Assembly (NCBI GenBank): GCA_036924835.1
Contig: JBAGRR010000001.1
Span: 4,231,001 to 4,295,000 of the forward strand
Origin: Nitrobacteraceae bacterium AZCC 1564
Lineage (GTDB): Bacteria; Pseudomonadota; Alphaproteobacteria; Rhizobiales; Xanthobacteraceae
DNA: 64,000 nucleotides
Reading direction: 5' to 3'
Each line of letters begins with the position of its first letter. The stretch's first letter is position 1. Under the pieces are notes generated by a model. The model did no database searches. It saw nothing but the letters and a program-made list of their open reading frames with translations, and was not told where the DNA came from. Both the position numbers and the translations under genes were made by a program. Of the stretch, positions 45,368 to 53,946 are shown in pieces.

Positions 45368-45994
45368 CTAGAAATTGTAAGCAATCTCCCTCGCCTGCTT
45401 TCGCGCCAGGCTCTGAATGTTGACCAGAGTATCCGGCGGTGAGGCCGTCGGTTCAATCGTCATGGTGGAAACGTCGTTGCAACCGACTATGCGAAGCCAA
45501 TGCTCGAAATACGACTTCTGGTGATCGAAATCCGACATTGCACTGCCGGCAGAATATTCAAATGAGCTGCTGTAGACCACTGCTACGCGCTTCTTGAGCC
45601 GGCCAACATAGCCTGTGCTGGGTGACCAGTCGAACAAAAGGCCGGGTTGAGTCACGACATCGATGAACCGTTTCAAAACGAACGGGATGCTCCAATTCCA
45701 CATTGGCACGCTGAACAGAAGTTTGTCGTATGAAGCAAGCAGGTTAGCTTCTTGCGTAATCAGCGACCACGCTTTCGCTTGCTCGGCGGTTTGGTTTAGC
45801 TTCCGCAAGACAGCGTACTTCGCCTCAATCGTTGCGTTGTCCATGATTGGAAGGTCGTAGGTCCACAGATCGATCGTATCAATCTTATGTGCGGGATTCT
45901 TTTCCCTATAAGCGTCGATAAACTCTCCAGCGATGGCCTTCGAGTAAGACCGATCGCCTCGCGGCGACGACGAGATGTGAAGGAGGCTAGTCAT
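45368..45994 (-). CDS. azoR: FMN-dependent NADH-azoreductase
   Basis: A 208-residue flavodoxin-fold quinone/azo reductase. 'LLHISSSPRGDRSYSKAIAG' at the N terminus binds the FMN phosphate; 'FSVPMWNWSIPFVLKRFID' near 98 lies at the isoalloxazine site. ATG 45994 fits the family N terminus; the frame extending to 46129 lies within the regulator gene. A CTTCCTAGGAAG palindrome ends 16 bp before the ATG. Such enzymes often respond to quinones or aromatic stress. Confidence 0.9.
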   Translation of the reverse strand: MTSLLHISSSPRGDRSYSKAIAGEFIDAYREKNPAHKIDTIDLWTYDLPIMDNATIEAKYAVLRKLNQTAEQAKAWSLITQEANLLASYDKLLFSVPMWNWSIPFVLKRFIDVVTQPGLLFDWSPSTGYVGRLKKRVAVVYSSSFEYSAGSAMSDFDHQKSYFEHWLRIVGCNDVSTMTIEPTASPPDTLVNIQSLARKQAREIAYNF

Positions 45995-46010
45995 TGAATA
46001 CCCTATATAT

Positions 46011-46022
46011 CTTCCTAGGAAG
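46011..46022. promoter_or_regulatory. Palindromic operator, copy 1 (azoR)
   Basis: CTTCCTAGGAAG, perfect 12-bp palindrome, followed on the minus strand by ATATATAGGG and the azoR start. It overlaps the stop codon of the MocR gene. Copies occur at 50331 and 56698. Confidence 0.65.
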
Positions 46023-47559
46023 GAAAATGACCGGTTGAGGGCTCGTTTGCAATCCTTTTCGGATAATGTTCCGACGAAAGAACATCTTTTAGTTTGTGCA
46101 TTGCGACATTCAGCGCTTCGGTCGAACAATTCGAAAAGCCGAGCACAAGGCCAGACACTCCCGGCTGAATTCGAAAGTGGCTGAGGGGCGTGATATCAAC
46201 GCCAACGCCTTTTGCTGCTTCGCTAAATGCGACGTCATCGGAATGCTCATTGAGGAAAGCCGCCAGATGGGTCCCTCCATTGCGTCGAATAGGACGAATT
46301 CGGCCGCCGGCTCTCTCACTGATCGCTGAGATGAGCGCGTGCTGGCGTGCCCTATAGAGGGAGCGCATTCTGCCTAGGTGTCGGTCAAAATGTCCTTCCC
46401 TAATGAAGCGGGCCAACACGTCTTGCATAAAGAATGGCTGATGGCCGTCCATGGTGGTCCGCATCATTGCGAACTGTTCCACCAGCAATCGCGGAACAAC
46501 AATATAAGCGATGCGCAGTGAAGGAAACAAAACCTTGCTGAACGTACCAATATAGATTGTTCGATCATCCACCGTGCCATCTGCAAGGGAGTCGGGTGGA
46601 TTTCCCGCAAAATGAAACTCGGTATCGTAATCGTCTTCGATAATCCATGCTCTCGAAGACTGTGCCCAGCTTTGGATGGAACGGCGTCTCTCGAGGCTAA
46701 GTGACATGCCGAGTGGAAATTGGTGCACCGGCGTAACGACTGCGAGCTTGGCCTTCGGCCATAAACTCGGAATGAGGTCGGTTCGCATTCCTTCGCAGTC
46801 GACGGGAACAGGCCGTACGGTCAGACCCAGGCTGCGAAGAGCATTTCTTGAGGGGACATGTCCCGGATCTTCAACGCAGGCTTCATCGCCGGGAGTAAGA
46901 AGAGTGCGGGCAGCGAGTGTCAATCCCGCTTGATAGCCCGGAACGATGATGATCTGCTCGATATCACAACGCAGCCCCCTTCGCGTGAGGAGATAGGCGG
47001 CCAGCAGTCGCCTCAGCTCGGTGTGCCCTCGACTAACCTGGTAGGCGAGATTCTCTGGCGCCTGCGCTCGGGCACATCGGATGATTGTCGCGTTCCATGC
47101 CCGAAAGGGAAATCGATCGTATGCCGGAATGCCAACCCTGAATGGCCCATGGGTGGAGGTATGGCTCGTCTCAATATCGAGGGGCGAGATATTTGGTGAG
47201 CGAAGATTGTGAGCCTGTCGTTCGCTCGCGATCCGCTTTGCGGATAAGGCTTTAACCGTTGTGCCCCCGCCGACCAGCGTTTCGACGAGATTCTCGCCGG
47301 TCAGCAACTCATAGGCGGTCAAGATGGTGTTACGGGAGATATTAAGCTCCGCGGCAAGGCTGCGTGTGGAGGGAAGTTTGGTCCCCGCCGCGATTTGCCC
47401 GGACACGATGGCATACTTCAGGCGTTCGAACAGCCGACGGTGGAGGAAGGTTCTAGACCCATCGAGTGTACGAAGGGAGCCGATCAATGAGTCTGGGAAG
47501 GTTGATCGCGGACGTCTTGGTCTCGCTCCGCAGCTCTGAGATGTTGTCTGTTTAGTCAT
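46015..47559 (-). CDS. MocR/PdxR-type GntR-family regulator with aminotransferase domain
   Basis: A 514-residue fusion regulator. Residues about 35-105 form a GntR winged helix ('GTKLPSTRSLAAELNISRNT'), and about 135-490 a fold-type I aminotransferase domain. The PLP lysine lies in 'YIGTFSKVLFPSLRIAY' near 333. Such proteins sense PLP or an amine-derived ligand. It precedes azoR on the same strand, 20 bp apart, and is divergent from the three-domain reductase gene, either of which it may control. Confidence 0.9.
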   Translation of the reverse strand: MTKQTTSQSCGARPRRPRSTFPDSLIGSLRTLDGSRTFLHRRLFERLKYAIVSGQIAAGTKLPSTRSLAAELNISRNTILTAYELLTGENLVETLVGGGTTVKALSAKRIASERQAHNLRSPNISPLDIETSHTSTHGPFRVGIPAYDRFPFRAWNATIIRCARAQAPENLAYQVSRGHTELRRLLAAYLLTRRGLRCDIEQIIIVPGYQAGLTLAARTLLTPGDEACVEDPGHVPSRNALRSLGLTVRPVPVDCEGMRTDLIPSLWPKAKLAVVTPVHQFPLGMSLSLERRRSIQSWAQSSRAWIIEDDYDTEFHFAGNPPDSLADGTVDDRTIYIGTFSKVLFPSLRIAYIVVPRLLVEQFAMMRTTMDGHQPFFMQDVLARFIREGHFDRHLGRMRSLYRARQHALISAISERAGGRIRPIRRNGGTHLAAFLNEHSDDVAFSEAAKGVGVDITPLSHFRIQPGVSGLVLGFSNCSTEALNVAMHKLKDVLSSEHYPKRIANEPSTGHFPS

Positions 47560-47665
47560 GATCTTCCGGTCCTAAGTGGCCTCCTCGAACAAGCGGTAAT
47601 TGGCACTTCATCTCCCACAAAAATATCGACAGGATTTCGCTTTCGACGTGCGTGGGAGACGACAG

Positions 47666-49330
47666 ATGTCGCAAGAATTTCCGGTGACCCAACGTTCCAA
47701 ACTCCAGCTTTTCGGAATTCGAGGCAGTCACCAAAAGAGCGATATCTATGCCGCTATCGATTCCTCGCTGTACGGCACGGTCGCCTACACGATTGGAGAC
47801 CAGCCTTTCGCGACGCCCACCATGGTCTGGCGGCAGGACGATTACATCTATTGGCATGGTTCGGCGGGGAGCCGGATGCTTAAAACTGTGGCTGCTGGTC
47901 CCAACGTCAGTGTCACATTTGTGCATGTCGATGGGTTTGTAATGTCGCGTCTGGCCTCCGCACACGCGATGAACTATCGGTCGGTTATGGTGTTCGGAAA
48001 TCCCGAGCCAGTGGAAAGTCTCGAGGAGCGGAGGAACCAGCTCGAGTTTTTTCTGTCGCGTCTCTTCCCCGGACGTTGGGATGAAGTGAGGCAGCCGTCG
48101 CTCGATGAACTGCGATCGATCATCATGGTTCGGATGCGCATCCAAGAAGGTTCGCTCAAGAAGAGAGCTGGCTTGCCTGGCGATGGACGTCCAATTTTCG
48201 GTGGCGAGAAGTTGTTTGAGCAGGCCTGTTGGGCGGGAACTCTGCCGATAGCGACGTGCGTCGGGACAGCACAGGACGCCAATCGCCTGAAGGCGTCCAT
48301 TAATCTTCCGAACTACATTACGACCTTCGCTGATCGTTTCGGCCTGGCGACTCGCATCGAGCCTACGAGTGAAGCGATCGCCGCAGAGGTTGTGGAGGTG
48401 CGGCACGTCACTCCGCGTATCAAGCTCTTCAAGCTCAAGCCAACGGATGGCATGTTTCCGCGGGTTAGTGCTGGCGCGCATTTGAAGATCGGTGTGGTCC
48501 TGACCGACCAGACGCGAGATTATCGGCAGTATACGATCGTCAACGCTGACAAGGACGGGGCATGGTACGAGATCGCTGTTCTGCGCGAAGAAAGCGGGCG
48601 CGGCGGATCTCTTTATATGCATGAGAACGTACCAGTCGGGACGATGGTTCAAGTGCTGCCACCGGAGAACGATTTTCCTCTCAGCGTTGAGGCGAAGCAC
48701 TCGGTTCTTATCGCTGGTGGCATCGGAATTACGCCGATTATCGCGATGGCTCGCGTCCTTGAGAGTTCGGAGGGGACTGTCGAAGTCCACTACAGCGCGA
48801 GGGGAGCCGAGGAGGCAGCGTTCTTGAAAGAACTGCAGAGCCTGAGCGGTGCGCATGTCAAATTTTACGACACGTCGCTGGGGAGCGCGCATCGAATGGA
48901 CCTCGAACAGGTACTGGGCGCGCACGAGCCCGGTAAACACGTCTATGTCTGCGGCCCGCATCAGCTCATCGCAGACGTGCTGTCCGTCGCAGAAGGATAC
49001 GGATATCCGGCTAACGCGGTTCATCGCGAAGCCTTCAGTGCGCCGGCGCCGAAGTCCAACGACCAGCCGGTGCAGATAAAGCTTGCGAAAACTGGCAAGA
49101 CGGTCACGGCAAATCCTGGGCAGTCGATTCTTGATGCTGTTTTGTCAGAGGGCCTAGAAGTCAGTCATAGCTGTAAGCGTGGCGAGTGCGGGCTTTGCAC
49201 AACCAAGGTGATCGGAGGAAAGCCGGATCACCGCGATCATTTCCTGACAGCCGCGCAGAAGGAGAGCGACAGCTCCATGTGTATCTGCGTCTCCTGGTCG
49301 CGTTCGCCCTCGCTTCTGCTGGATATCTGA
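47666..49330 (+). CDS. Three-domain flavin reductase: PNPOx-like, ferredoxin-reductase and [2Fe-2S] domains
   Basis: A 554-residue fusion. Residues about 10-200 are a split-barrel FMN-binding domain of the PNPOx/NimA-like type ('LYGTVAYTIGDQPFATPTMV'). About 220-440 are an FNR-type FAD/NAD(P) module with 'DYRQYTIVNA' and 'VLIAGGIGITPIIAMARVLE'. About 465-554 are a plant-type ferredoxin with 'CKRGECGLCTTKV' and a later cysteine pair CIC. The start ATG 47666 follows GGGAGA. The last two modules match phthalate-dioxygenase-reductase-like proteins, so it may feed electrons to the Rieske oxygenase at 50394. The N-terminal domain could itself act on a xenobiotic. Confidence 0.88.
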   Translation: MSQEFPVTQRSKLQLFGIRGSHQKSDIYAAIDSSLYGTVAYTIGDQPFATPTMVWRQDDYIYWHGSAGSRMLKTVAAGPNVSVTFVHVDGFVMSRLASAHAMNYRSVMVFGNPEPVESLEERRNQLEFFLSRLFPGRWDEVRQPSLDELRSIIMVRMRIQEGSLKKRAGLPGDGRPIFGGEKLFEQACWAGTLPIATCVGTAQDANRLKASINLPNYITTFADRFGLATRIEPTSEAIAAEVVEVRHVTPRIKLFKLKPTDGMFPRVSAGAHLKIGVVLTDQTRDYRQYTIVNADKDGAWYEIAVLREESGRGGSLYMHENVPVGTMVQVLPPENDFPLSVEAKHSVLIAGGIGITPIIAMARVLESSEGTVEVHYSARGAEEAAFLKELQSLSGAHVKFYDTSLGSAHRMDLEQVLGAHEPGKHVYVCGPHQLIADVLSVAEGYGYPANAVHREAFSAPAPKSNDQPVQIKLAKTGKTVTANPGQSILDAVLSEGLEVSHSCKRGECGLCTTKVIGGKPDHRDHFLTAAQKESDSSMCICVSWSRSPSLLLDI

Positions 49331-49344
49331 GGATCGATATCCAG
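49319..49344. terminator. Weak hairpin between convergent genes
   Basis: CTGGATAT and ATATCCAG flank 10 bases that contain the upstream gene's stop codon. It lies between the reductase gene and the convergent SDR gene. No T-run follows. Confidence 0.3.
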
Positions 49345-49353
49345 CTCTCGGAT

Positions 49354-50238
49354 CTATCGAGTGCCGGATCCCGCCGGCGTGAAAACCGAAATTGGTGCGG
49401 GATCTCGGCTCGGCGGCGGTGGTACTCGTCCATCGATATCCGTGAAGCCGTATTCGGTGGCGAGCTCCGATGCCAATAGGATCTGACCTGTCTTCTTCAT
49501 GACGTCTTGATCATTGGCCAATGCCGCGACGGCGCGTCCGACAAAGAGGGGTGTTTCGCCCCGTTCGGCGATGAGCTTCGCCAAAGCCGGAGGAACACGG
49601 TCGGGCTGGGCAGCTAACTTCTCGCTCTTGATATAGCCGGGCCAAATGGACACCGCTGTGACTCCGAATGGCTTCAGTTCGTGAGCCATGTCCCGTGCCA
49701 TTCTGTCCACGCCGGATTTCTGAACGCCGAATGCCACGTTGAATGTGTACCGGATGCCTCCTCCCGACGAGGTGTTGACAATCAATCCTCGTCCGCGATC
49801 CAGCATCAGCGGAACCGCAAACTGGCTCGCGACGAAATGAGATCGCAGACCTACGGTGTGCATCATATCCCACACGGAGACTGGGATTTTCCAGAATGGC
49901 ACGTTCACGGGCATCACGTTTGGCGCGCCAAACACGTTGTTTACGAGCACGTCGAGCCGGCCATAGTCCTTTCGGACGCGAGCGAAAACGTCCTCGACGG
50001 ACTTGTCATCGGAGTGATCGCATTCGATTCCAACGCCTTTGCCGCCTGCTTGTGCAATTTCATCTATCGTTTCGTCGAGTGATCCGGGCCAGACAGCACT
50101 TCCGCTCTTTCGTGTGCGTGCGGTGACAAAGATGGTTGCTCCCGCTTCTGCGAGGCCCAGTGCAACACCTTTACCGACGCCTCTGCTCCCTCCGGTCACA
50201 ACGGCTATGCAATTTTCCAAGGGTCTGGCGCCCGACAT
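49354..50238 (-). CDS. Short-chain dehydrogenase/reductase
   Basis: A 294-residue classical SDR. 'AVVTGGSRGVGKGVALGLAE' near 12-31 binds the dinucleotide. The usual catalytic Tyr-x3-Lys is replaced: the region after 'NTSSGGGIRYTFN' reads 'FGVQKSG', so the Tyr is not in its normal place and Phe stands there. ATG 50238 follows GGGAGAGAATTG; the longer frame to 50391 lies in the promoter region. It is divergent from the Rieske oxygenase gene across a shared operator and may oxidise its diol product, although the altered active site makes this uncertain. Confidence 0.82.
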   Translation of the reverse strand: MSGARPLENCIAVVTGGSRGVGKGVALGLAEAGATIFVTARTRKSGSAVWPGSLDETIDEIAQAGGKGVGIECDHSDDKSVEDVFARVRKDYGRLDVLVNNVFGAPNVMPVNVPFWKIPVSVWDMMHTVGLRSHFVASQFAVPLMLDRGRGLIVNTSSGGGIRYTFNVAFGVQKSGVDRMARDMAHELKPFGVTAVSIWPGYIKSEKLAAQPDRVPPALAKLIAERGETPLFVGRAVAALANDQDVMKKTGQILLASELATEYGFTDIDGRVPPPPSRDPAPISVFTPAGSGTR

Positions 50239-50320
50239 CAATTCTCTCCCTATTTGATATGACCGTCTGTAATCGCCCCGCTTGATCGAGGCTGAGCGGT
50301 TTACGTCTTCGAACTTCGCG

Positions 50321-50349
50321 TTGACAATAAATCTTCCTAGGAAGATAGT
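50321..50349 (+). promoter_or_regulatory. Promoter with palindromic operator, copy 2 (Rieske oxygenase)
   Basis: TTGACA (50321-50326), 17-bp spacer, GATAGT (50344-50349). The spacer holds the perfect 16-bp palindrome ATCTTCCTAGGAAGAT (50331-50346), exactly where a repressor would block RNA polymerase. The same layout, TTGACA plus 4 bp plus ATCTTCC, recurs on the minus strand at 56698-56722. Confidence 0.75.
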
Positions 50350-50393
50350 ATGTCGGGCATGAACCTTCGTCAACGTCAATAAGGATTGCATCG

Positions 50394-51617
50394 ATGATCA
50401 CTAGGGAAGAAAACGAACTGCTTTGCCGCGTCACCGGTGATGCGCCAATGGGAAAAATGCTTCGTCAGCATTATTGGCTTCCCGCCGTGCTCTCCTTCAG
50501 AGTCAAGAAGGGTGAGGCGCCGGTTCGTGTGAAGCTGTTCGGCCAGAACTTCGTGGTGTTCCGAGGCGCGGACGGGAAAGTCGGTTTCATGGACGAGGCC
50601 TGTCCGCACCGGGGCGCATCGCTGGCGCTTGCCCGCGTCGAGGACTGTTCGCTGCGATGCCTATTTCACGGGTGGAAGATCAGCTCCGCCGGTGAGGTTC
50701 TCGACGTTCCAAATGAGCCGAACAACCCCAAGGAATTCGCGAAGACTGTCAAGGTAAAGTCCTATCCAACACGCGAGGGCGCTGGCTTGATCTGGGTTTG
50801 GCTAGGTGAAGGTGAGGCCCCGCCGTGCTGCGATTTCGAATGGATGGACCTTCCGCCCGAGCAAGTCTATGCGGCCGGCATTGAGCTGAACGCGAACTGG
50901 TTGCAGGGCGTGGAAGCAACCATTGACTCGTCTCATATCGCGTTGCTGCATTCGAGCTGGACTGCGACGTCAGCCACCGACTTTGGTGCAACACGAGCGA
51001 ATAGCGCTGTCAGTTACGAATTCGATAAGACATCGTATGGATTTCGCGCCGCAGCGCTTAGATCTGCGCCCGATGGTTCTTGCATCGCTCGCGTGACAGA
51101 ATTTGTCATGCCGTATTATGGGCTGATTGCGCCGATCTTCTCCGGCGCCCAGCAGGATCGAACCGCAATTATCGCAGTCCCCATTGACGATGAAAATCTG
51201 ATCCAATGGTACATCTACTACAATCCGGAAAAGCCGGTTGACTCCTGGCGCCGGACGCAGCGCGCCAATCAGTGGCCGATGGCTGGAGGTTTGCCTGGAG
51301 ATCGTAGCAACAACTGGGGTCAAAACCGCCAGATCATGGACGCCGGAAATAACACCGGCTTCTTTGAGATCGTAATCGAAGACTTCGTTGTCATGGTCAG
51401 CATGGGGCCGATCGTCGACAGAACCGCGGAATATCTCTGCTCGGCGGATCAGGCGATCATCCGGGTGCGCAGGCAGCTTCTTGAAGAAGTCAAAGCGTTC
51501 ATGGCCGGAAAGGCGCCGAAGAGCGGGCAGACGGCAACGACATCCTATCGAAACATTCGAGCCGTCGGTGGCCGTCTGGCGTCGACTTCTGACGATTGGA
51601 GACAGATCCCCCGATAG
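50394..51617 (+). CDS. Rieske non-heme iron oxygenase, large subunit
   Basis: A 407-residue ring-hydroxylating oxygenase. The Rieske cluster ligands are in 'CPHRGAS' near 69 and 'CLFHGW' near 88. The mononuclear iron triad begins with 'DSSHIALLH' near 182-190 (Asp-x2-His-x4-His) after the conserved 'NANWLQGVEATI'. It resembles the single-subunit phenoxybenzoate-dioxygenase/vanillate-demethylase type rather than alpha-beta dioxygenases. A Rieske ferredoxin gene follows, and a reductase lies upstream, divergent from the SDR's partner. The aromatic substrate is unknown. Confidence 0.92.
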   Translation: MITREENELLCRVTGDAPMGKMLRQHYWLPAVLSFRVKKGEAPVRVKLFGQNFVVFRGADGKVGFMDEACPHRGASLALARVEDCSLRCLFHGWKISSAGEVLDVPNEPNNPKEFAKTVKVKSYPTREGAGLIWVWLGEGEAPPCCDFEWMDLPPEQVYAAGIELNANWLQGVEATIDSSHIALLHSSWTATSATDFGATRANSAVSYEFDKTSYGFRAAALRSAPDGSCIARVTEFVMPYYGLIAPIFSGAQQDRTAIIAVPIDDENLIQWYIYYNPEKPVDSWRRTQRANQWPMAGGLPGDRSNNWGQNRQIMDAGNNTGFFEIVIEDFVVMVSMGPIVDRTAEYLCSADQAIIRVRRQLLEEVKAFMAGKAPKSGQTATTSYRNIRAVGGRLASTSDDWRQIPR

Positions 51618-51689
51618 TTCTTTGGATTATCGCGCGGCGTTCCTCTCAAGGCGCCGCGCGGCGCAACGATATTTTGATGAGGGTATCAA

Positions 51690-52013
51690 ATGGCAGACTG
51701 GAAAGCTCTCTGTCCGACTTCGAAGCTCTCTGAAGGAGAGCCGGTTGGAATCAAGTGCGGTGAACAGCGCATTGCGCTTTACATGGTGAACGGCGAGGTT
51801 TTTGCTACAGACGACGTCTGTCCGCACGCATTCGCGCTCATGTCGACGGGTTTCCTCGATGAATATATTATCGAATGTCCGCTTCACGGAGCGATGTTCG
51901 ACATCAGATCGGGGCGCTGTCAGCAGACGACCTACAAGGATATCCGGACATTCAACGTCGAAGTGCGGGAAGGACAGGTGTTCGTCGACCTCGCAGCCGA
52001 GGGCGTAAACTGA
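51690..52013 (+). CDS. Rieske-type ferredoxin
   Basis: A 107-residue small electron carrier with the Rieske ligands 'CPHAFALMS' near 46 and 'CPLHGAMFD' near 65. It starts 72 bp after the oxygenase gene behind GATGAGGG and is presumably its electron donor. A strong hairpin terminator follows, closing the two-gene transcript. Confidence 0.92.
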   Translation: MADWKALCPTSKLSEGEPVGIKCGEQRIALYMVNGEVFATDDVCPHAFALMSTGFLDEYIIECPLHGAMFDIRSGRCQQTTYKDIRTFNVEVREGQVFVDLAAEGVN

Positions 52014-52037
52014 GCCGGGTTGGTTGTCGCACCGATT

Positions 52038-52071
52038 AGCCGGACGATGGATCATCCATCGTTCGGCTTTT
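52038..52071. terminator. Rho-independent terminator
   Basis: A 15-bp arm at 52038-52052 (AGCCGGACGATGGAT) pairs with 52054-52068 with one mismatch, followed by TTT. It ends the oxygenase/ferredoxin transcript and, being nearly symmetrical, may also serve the converging ABC operon. Confidence 0.8.
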
Positions 52072-52073
52072 CA

Positions 52074-53063
52074 TTATTGCGAGTGAATAGGCCTTGCGCG
52101 AGCAATCAGCCGACGAAGCGTCGGCATCGCGCAGGTGAGGGCGATCAGTATAAGACCGAAGACGACGCCTGATAGCCCCTTTGATATATGCTCCGTCCAA
52201 TTCGGTACGATGACGATGAAAGCAGCCCCCAACAATGCTCCTCGCAAACCGGCAAGGCTTCCCAAAACGAGTCCGACGACAAGCGAGATCGACAGGTGAA
52301 TTGTAAACGCTTCAGGCGCGACGAACTGAACGAGGATTGCATTGATTGCTCCAGCAATGCCGGCAAAGGCAGCGCTAATTCCGAAAATCAGAATTTTGTA
52401 ATATGGCACGTTGATGCCCAGGGCGGAGGATGCAACCGCGTTCTGCTTGATCGCCATTAAAGCACGACCGGATCTGCTGCCAAGAATGTTCAGCGAGACG
52501 ATGTAGAGCGCGGCAGAGCAGAAGAGAACGATATAATAGAGCCATTGATCCTGGCTCAAATGTAAGCCGAATGGCACGTCCGGCTTGCTAAGATAAATTC
52601 CCTGAACTCCGCCCGTGACAGAGTCCAGCACAGACAGCTTCAGGATCGTTGGCGTCGCCGCACCCACGACAAATGTCGCGATCGCCAGATAAACACCATC
52701 CAGCCGGAGAGCTGGAATCCCGAGAAGAAGCCCCAAGGCAAAAGACGCTGCGCCAGCGATAACAAGAGCGAGATAGCAAGGTACGCCGCTTTGCTCCATC
52801 AATATTGCGGCGACGTATGCACCAAACGCGAAGAAGGCTCCGTGCCCCAATGAGAACTGGCCGCTGATGTCGACGAGAAGAGTTAGTCCCAATATGGCAA
52901 TGGCCATCACCATGACCTGCGACACCTGAAAAAGGCTGAAGTCAGATGTAAGATACGGCAGGATAAGAGCGCAGAGGAGAATAGTGACATCGATTGAAAA
53001 GGATGCTCTGCCGGAATTCCAGCGCATGAATGTCTCCGATCGGCTGAAAGTGAGAGAAGTCAA
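52074..53063 (-). CDS. livM: Branched-chain amino acid type ABC permease, LivM-like
   Basis: A 329-residue inner-membrane permease of the HAAT family, about 8-10 hydrophobic segments. 'DISGQFSLGHGAFFAFGAYV' near 67-86 is the family signature, and 'SISLVVGLVLGSLAGLRGAL' lies near the ATPase-contact loop. ATG 53063 overlaps the LivH stop. It is the last gene of a five-gene importer operon, which by its shared operator with the Rieske genes probably imports an aromatic acid or related compound rather than an amino acid. Confidence 0.9.
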   Translation of the reverse strand: MTSLTFSRSETFMRWNSGRASFSIDVTILLCALILPYLTSDFSLFQVSQVMVMAIAILGLTLLVDISGQFSLGHGAFFAFGAYVAAILMEQSGVPCYLALVIAGAASFALGLLLGIPALRLDGVYLAIATFVVGAATPTILKLSVLDSVTGGVQGIYLSKPDVPFGLHLSQDQWLYYIVLFCSAALYIVSLNILGSRSGRALMAIKQNAVASSALGINVPYYKILIFGISAAFAGIAGAINAILVQFVAPEAFTIHLSISLVVGLVLGSLAGLRGALLGAAFIVIVPNWTEHISKGLSGVVFGLILIALTCAMPTLRRLIARARPIHSQ

Positions 53064-53938
53064 AATCGCTTAACGGTACGGTGGCCCAGGATGGAGCCCT
53101 TCTTCACGACCATCAGGACGACGACAATGATGAGCGCGATGACCGACTTGAGCTCCTGTCCGATCACCGGAACGTATGTTCCTGCGAGGTTTTCGAGAAT
53201 GGCGACGGCATAGCCGCCGAGAACTGCCCCTAGCGGGCTGGTTAAGCCACCCAGGAGTGCGCCGGCGAATCCGGACAGCGCAGTCGACAGCATCATGTTG
53301 GGCTCCAGAAACACGACCGGAGCGATGAGGGCTCCGGCGATGGCTCCGATTGCCGCTGACAGTCCCCATGCGCAAGCGTTTACATTACGTACGGAGATTC
53401 CGACCGTGTGAGACGCTGTTCGATTATCCGCCGCGGCGCGTATCTTGAGGCCCGAGCGCGTGAATCGAAAGAACACGAAGATCGCCGTGAGCAGAGCCAT
53501 CGTGACGAAAAGCATACCGGCTTGATGGATCGACATTGACTTTATTCCGAGAAAGTCGCCGGTTCCGAATGGTGACGGAAAGGTCTTGACCGACGATCCC
53601 CACAAGAAGCTCGCCAAACCGTTGAAGACCGAAAACAGGCCAATATAGATGACGATATGGCTCGTTGGTGCTTCATCTCTGATAGGTTCAAAGATCGTGG
53701 CTTGGATCAAACTGCCGATTGCGAATGAGGCGACTGTTGATAGCGCGACCGCAGCGGGAAATGAGCAGCCCCATTGAATGAGTTGCCATGAGATGAAGGT
53801 CGAGAACATGGCCATCTCGCCTTGGGCGTAATTCAAATGCCCGACGGCAAGATAGATGATGACGACGGCTAGTGCCGTACAGGCGTAGATGGAGCCTGTC
53901 GCAACACCTGAAGTGATTTGCTGAATGAACAGATCCAT
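53060..53938 (-). CDS. livH: Branched-chain amino acid type ABC permease, LivH-like
   Basis: A 292-residue permease with about 8 hydrophobic segments. 'GSIYACTALAVVIIYLAVGH' followed by 'LNYAQGEMAMFST' near 15-48 is the LivH signature, and 'LSGFAGALLGGLTSPLGAVL' near 218 is the late permease motif. It pairs with the following LivM-like subunit, with which its end overlaps by 4 bp. Confidence 0.92.
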   Translation of the reverse strand: MDLFIQQITSGVATGSIYACTALAVVIIYLAVGHLNYAQGEMAMFSTFISWQLIQWGCSFPAAVALSTVASFAIGSLIQATIFEPIRDEAPTSHIVIYIGLFSVFNGLASFLWGSSVKTFPSPFGTGDFLGIKSMSIHQAGMLFVTMALLTAIFVFFRFTRSGLKIRAAADNRTASHTVGISVRNVNACAWGLSAAIGAIAGALIAPVVFLEPNMMLSTALSGFAGALLGGLTSPLGAVLGGYAVAILENLAGTYVPVIGQELKSVIALIIVVVLMVVKKGSILGHRTVKRF

Positions 53939-53946
53939 GACTTGCT

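Noticed and set aside
47552-49024. 490-codon frame on the minus strand
   Set aside because: It is antisense to the three-domain reductase, which has clear flavin, NAD and iron-sulfur motifs. The minus-strand product has none and no ribosome site.
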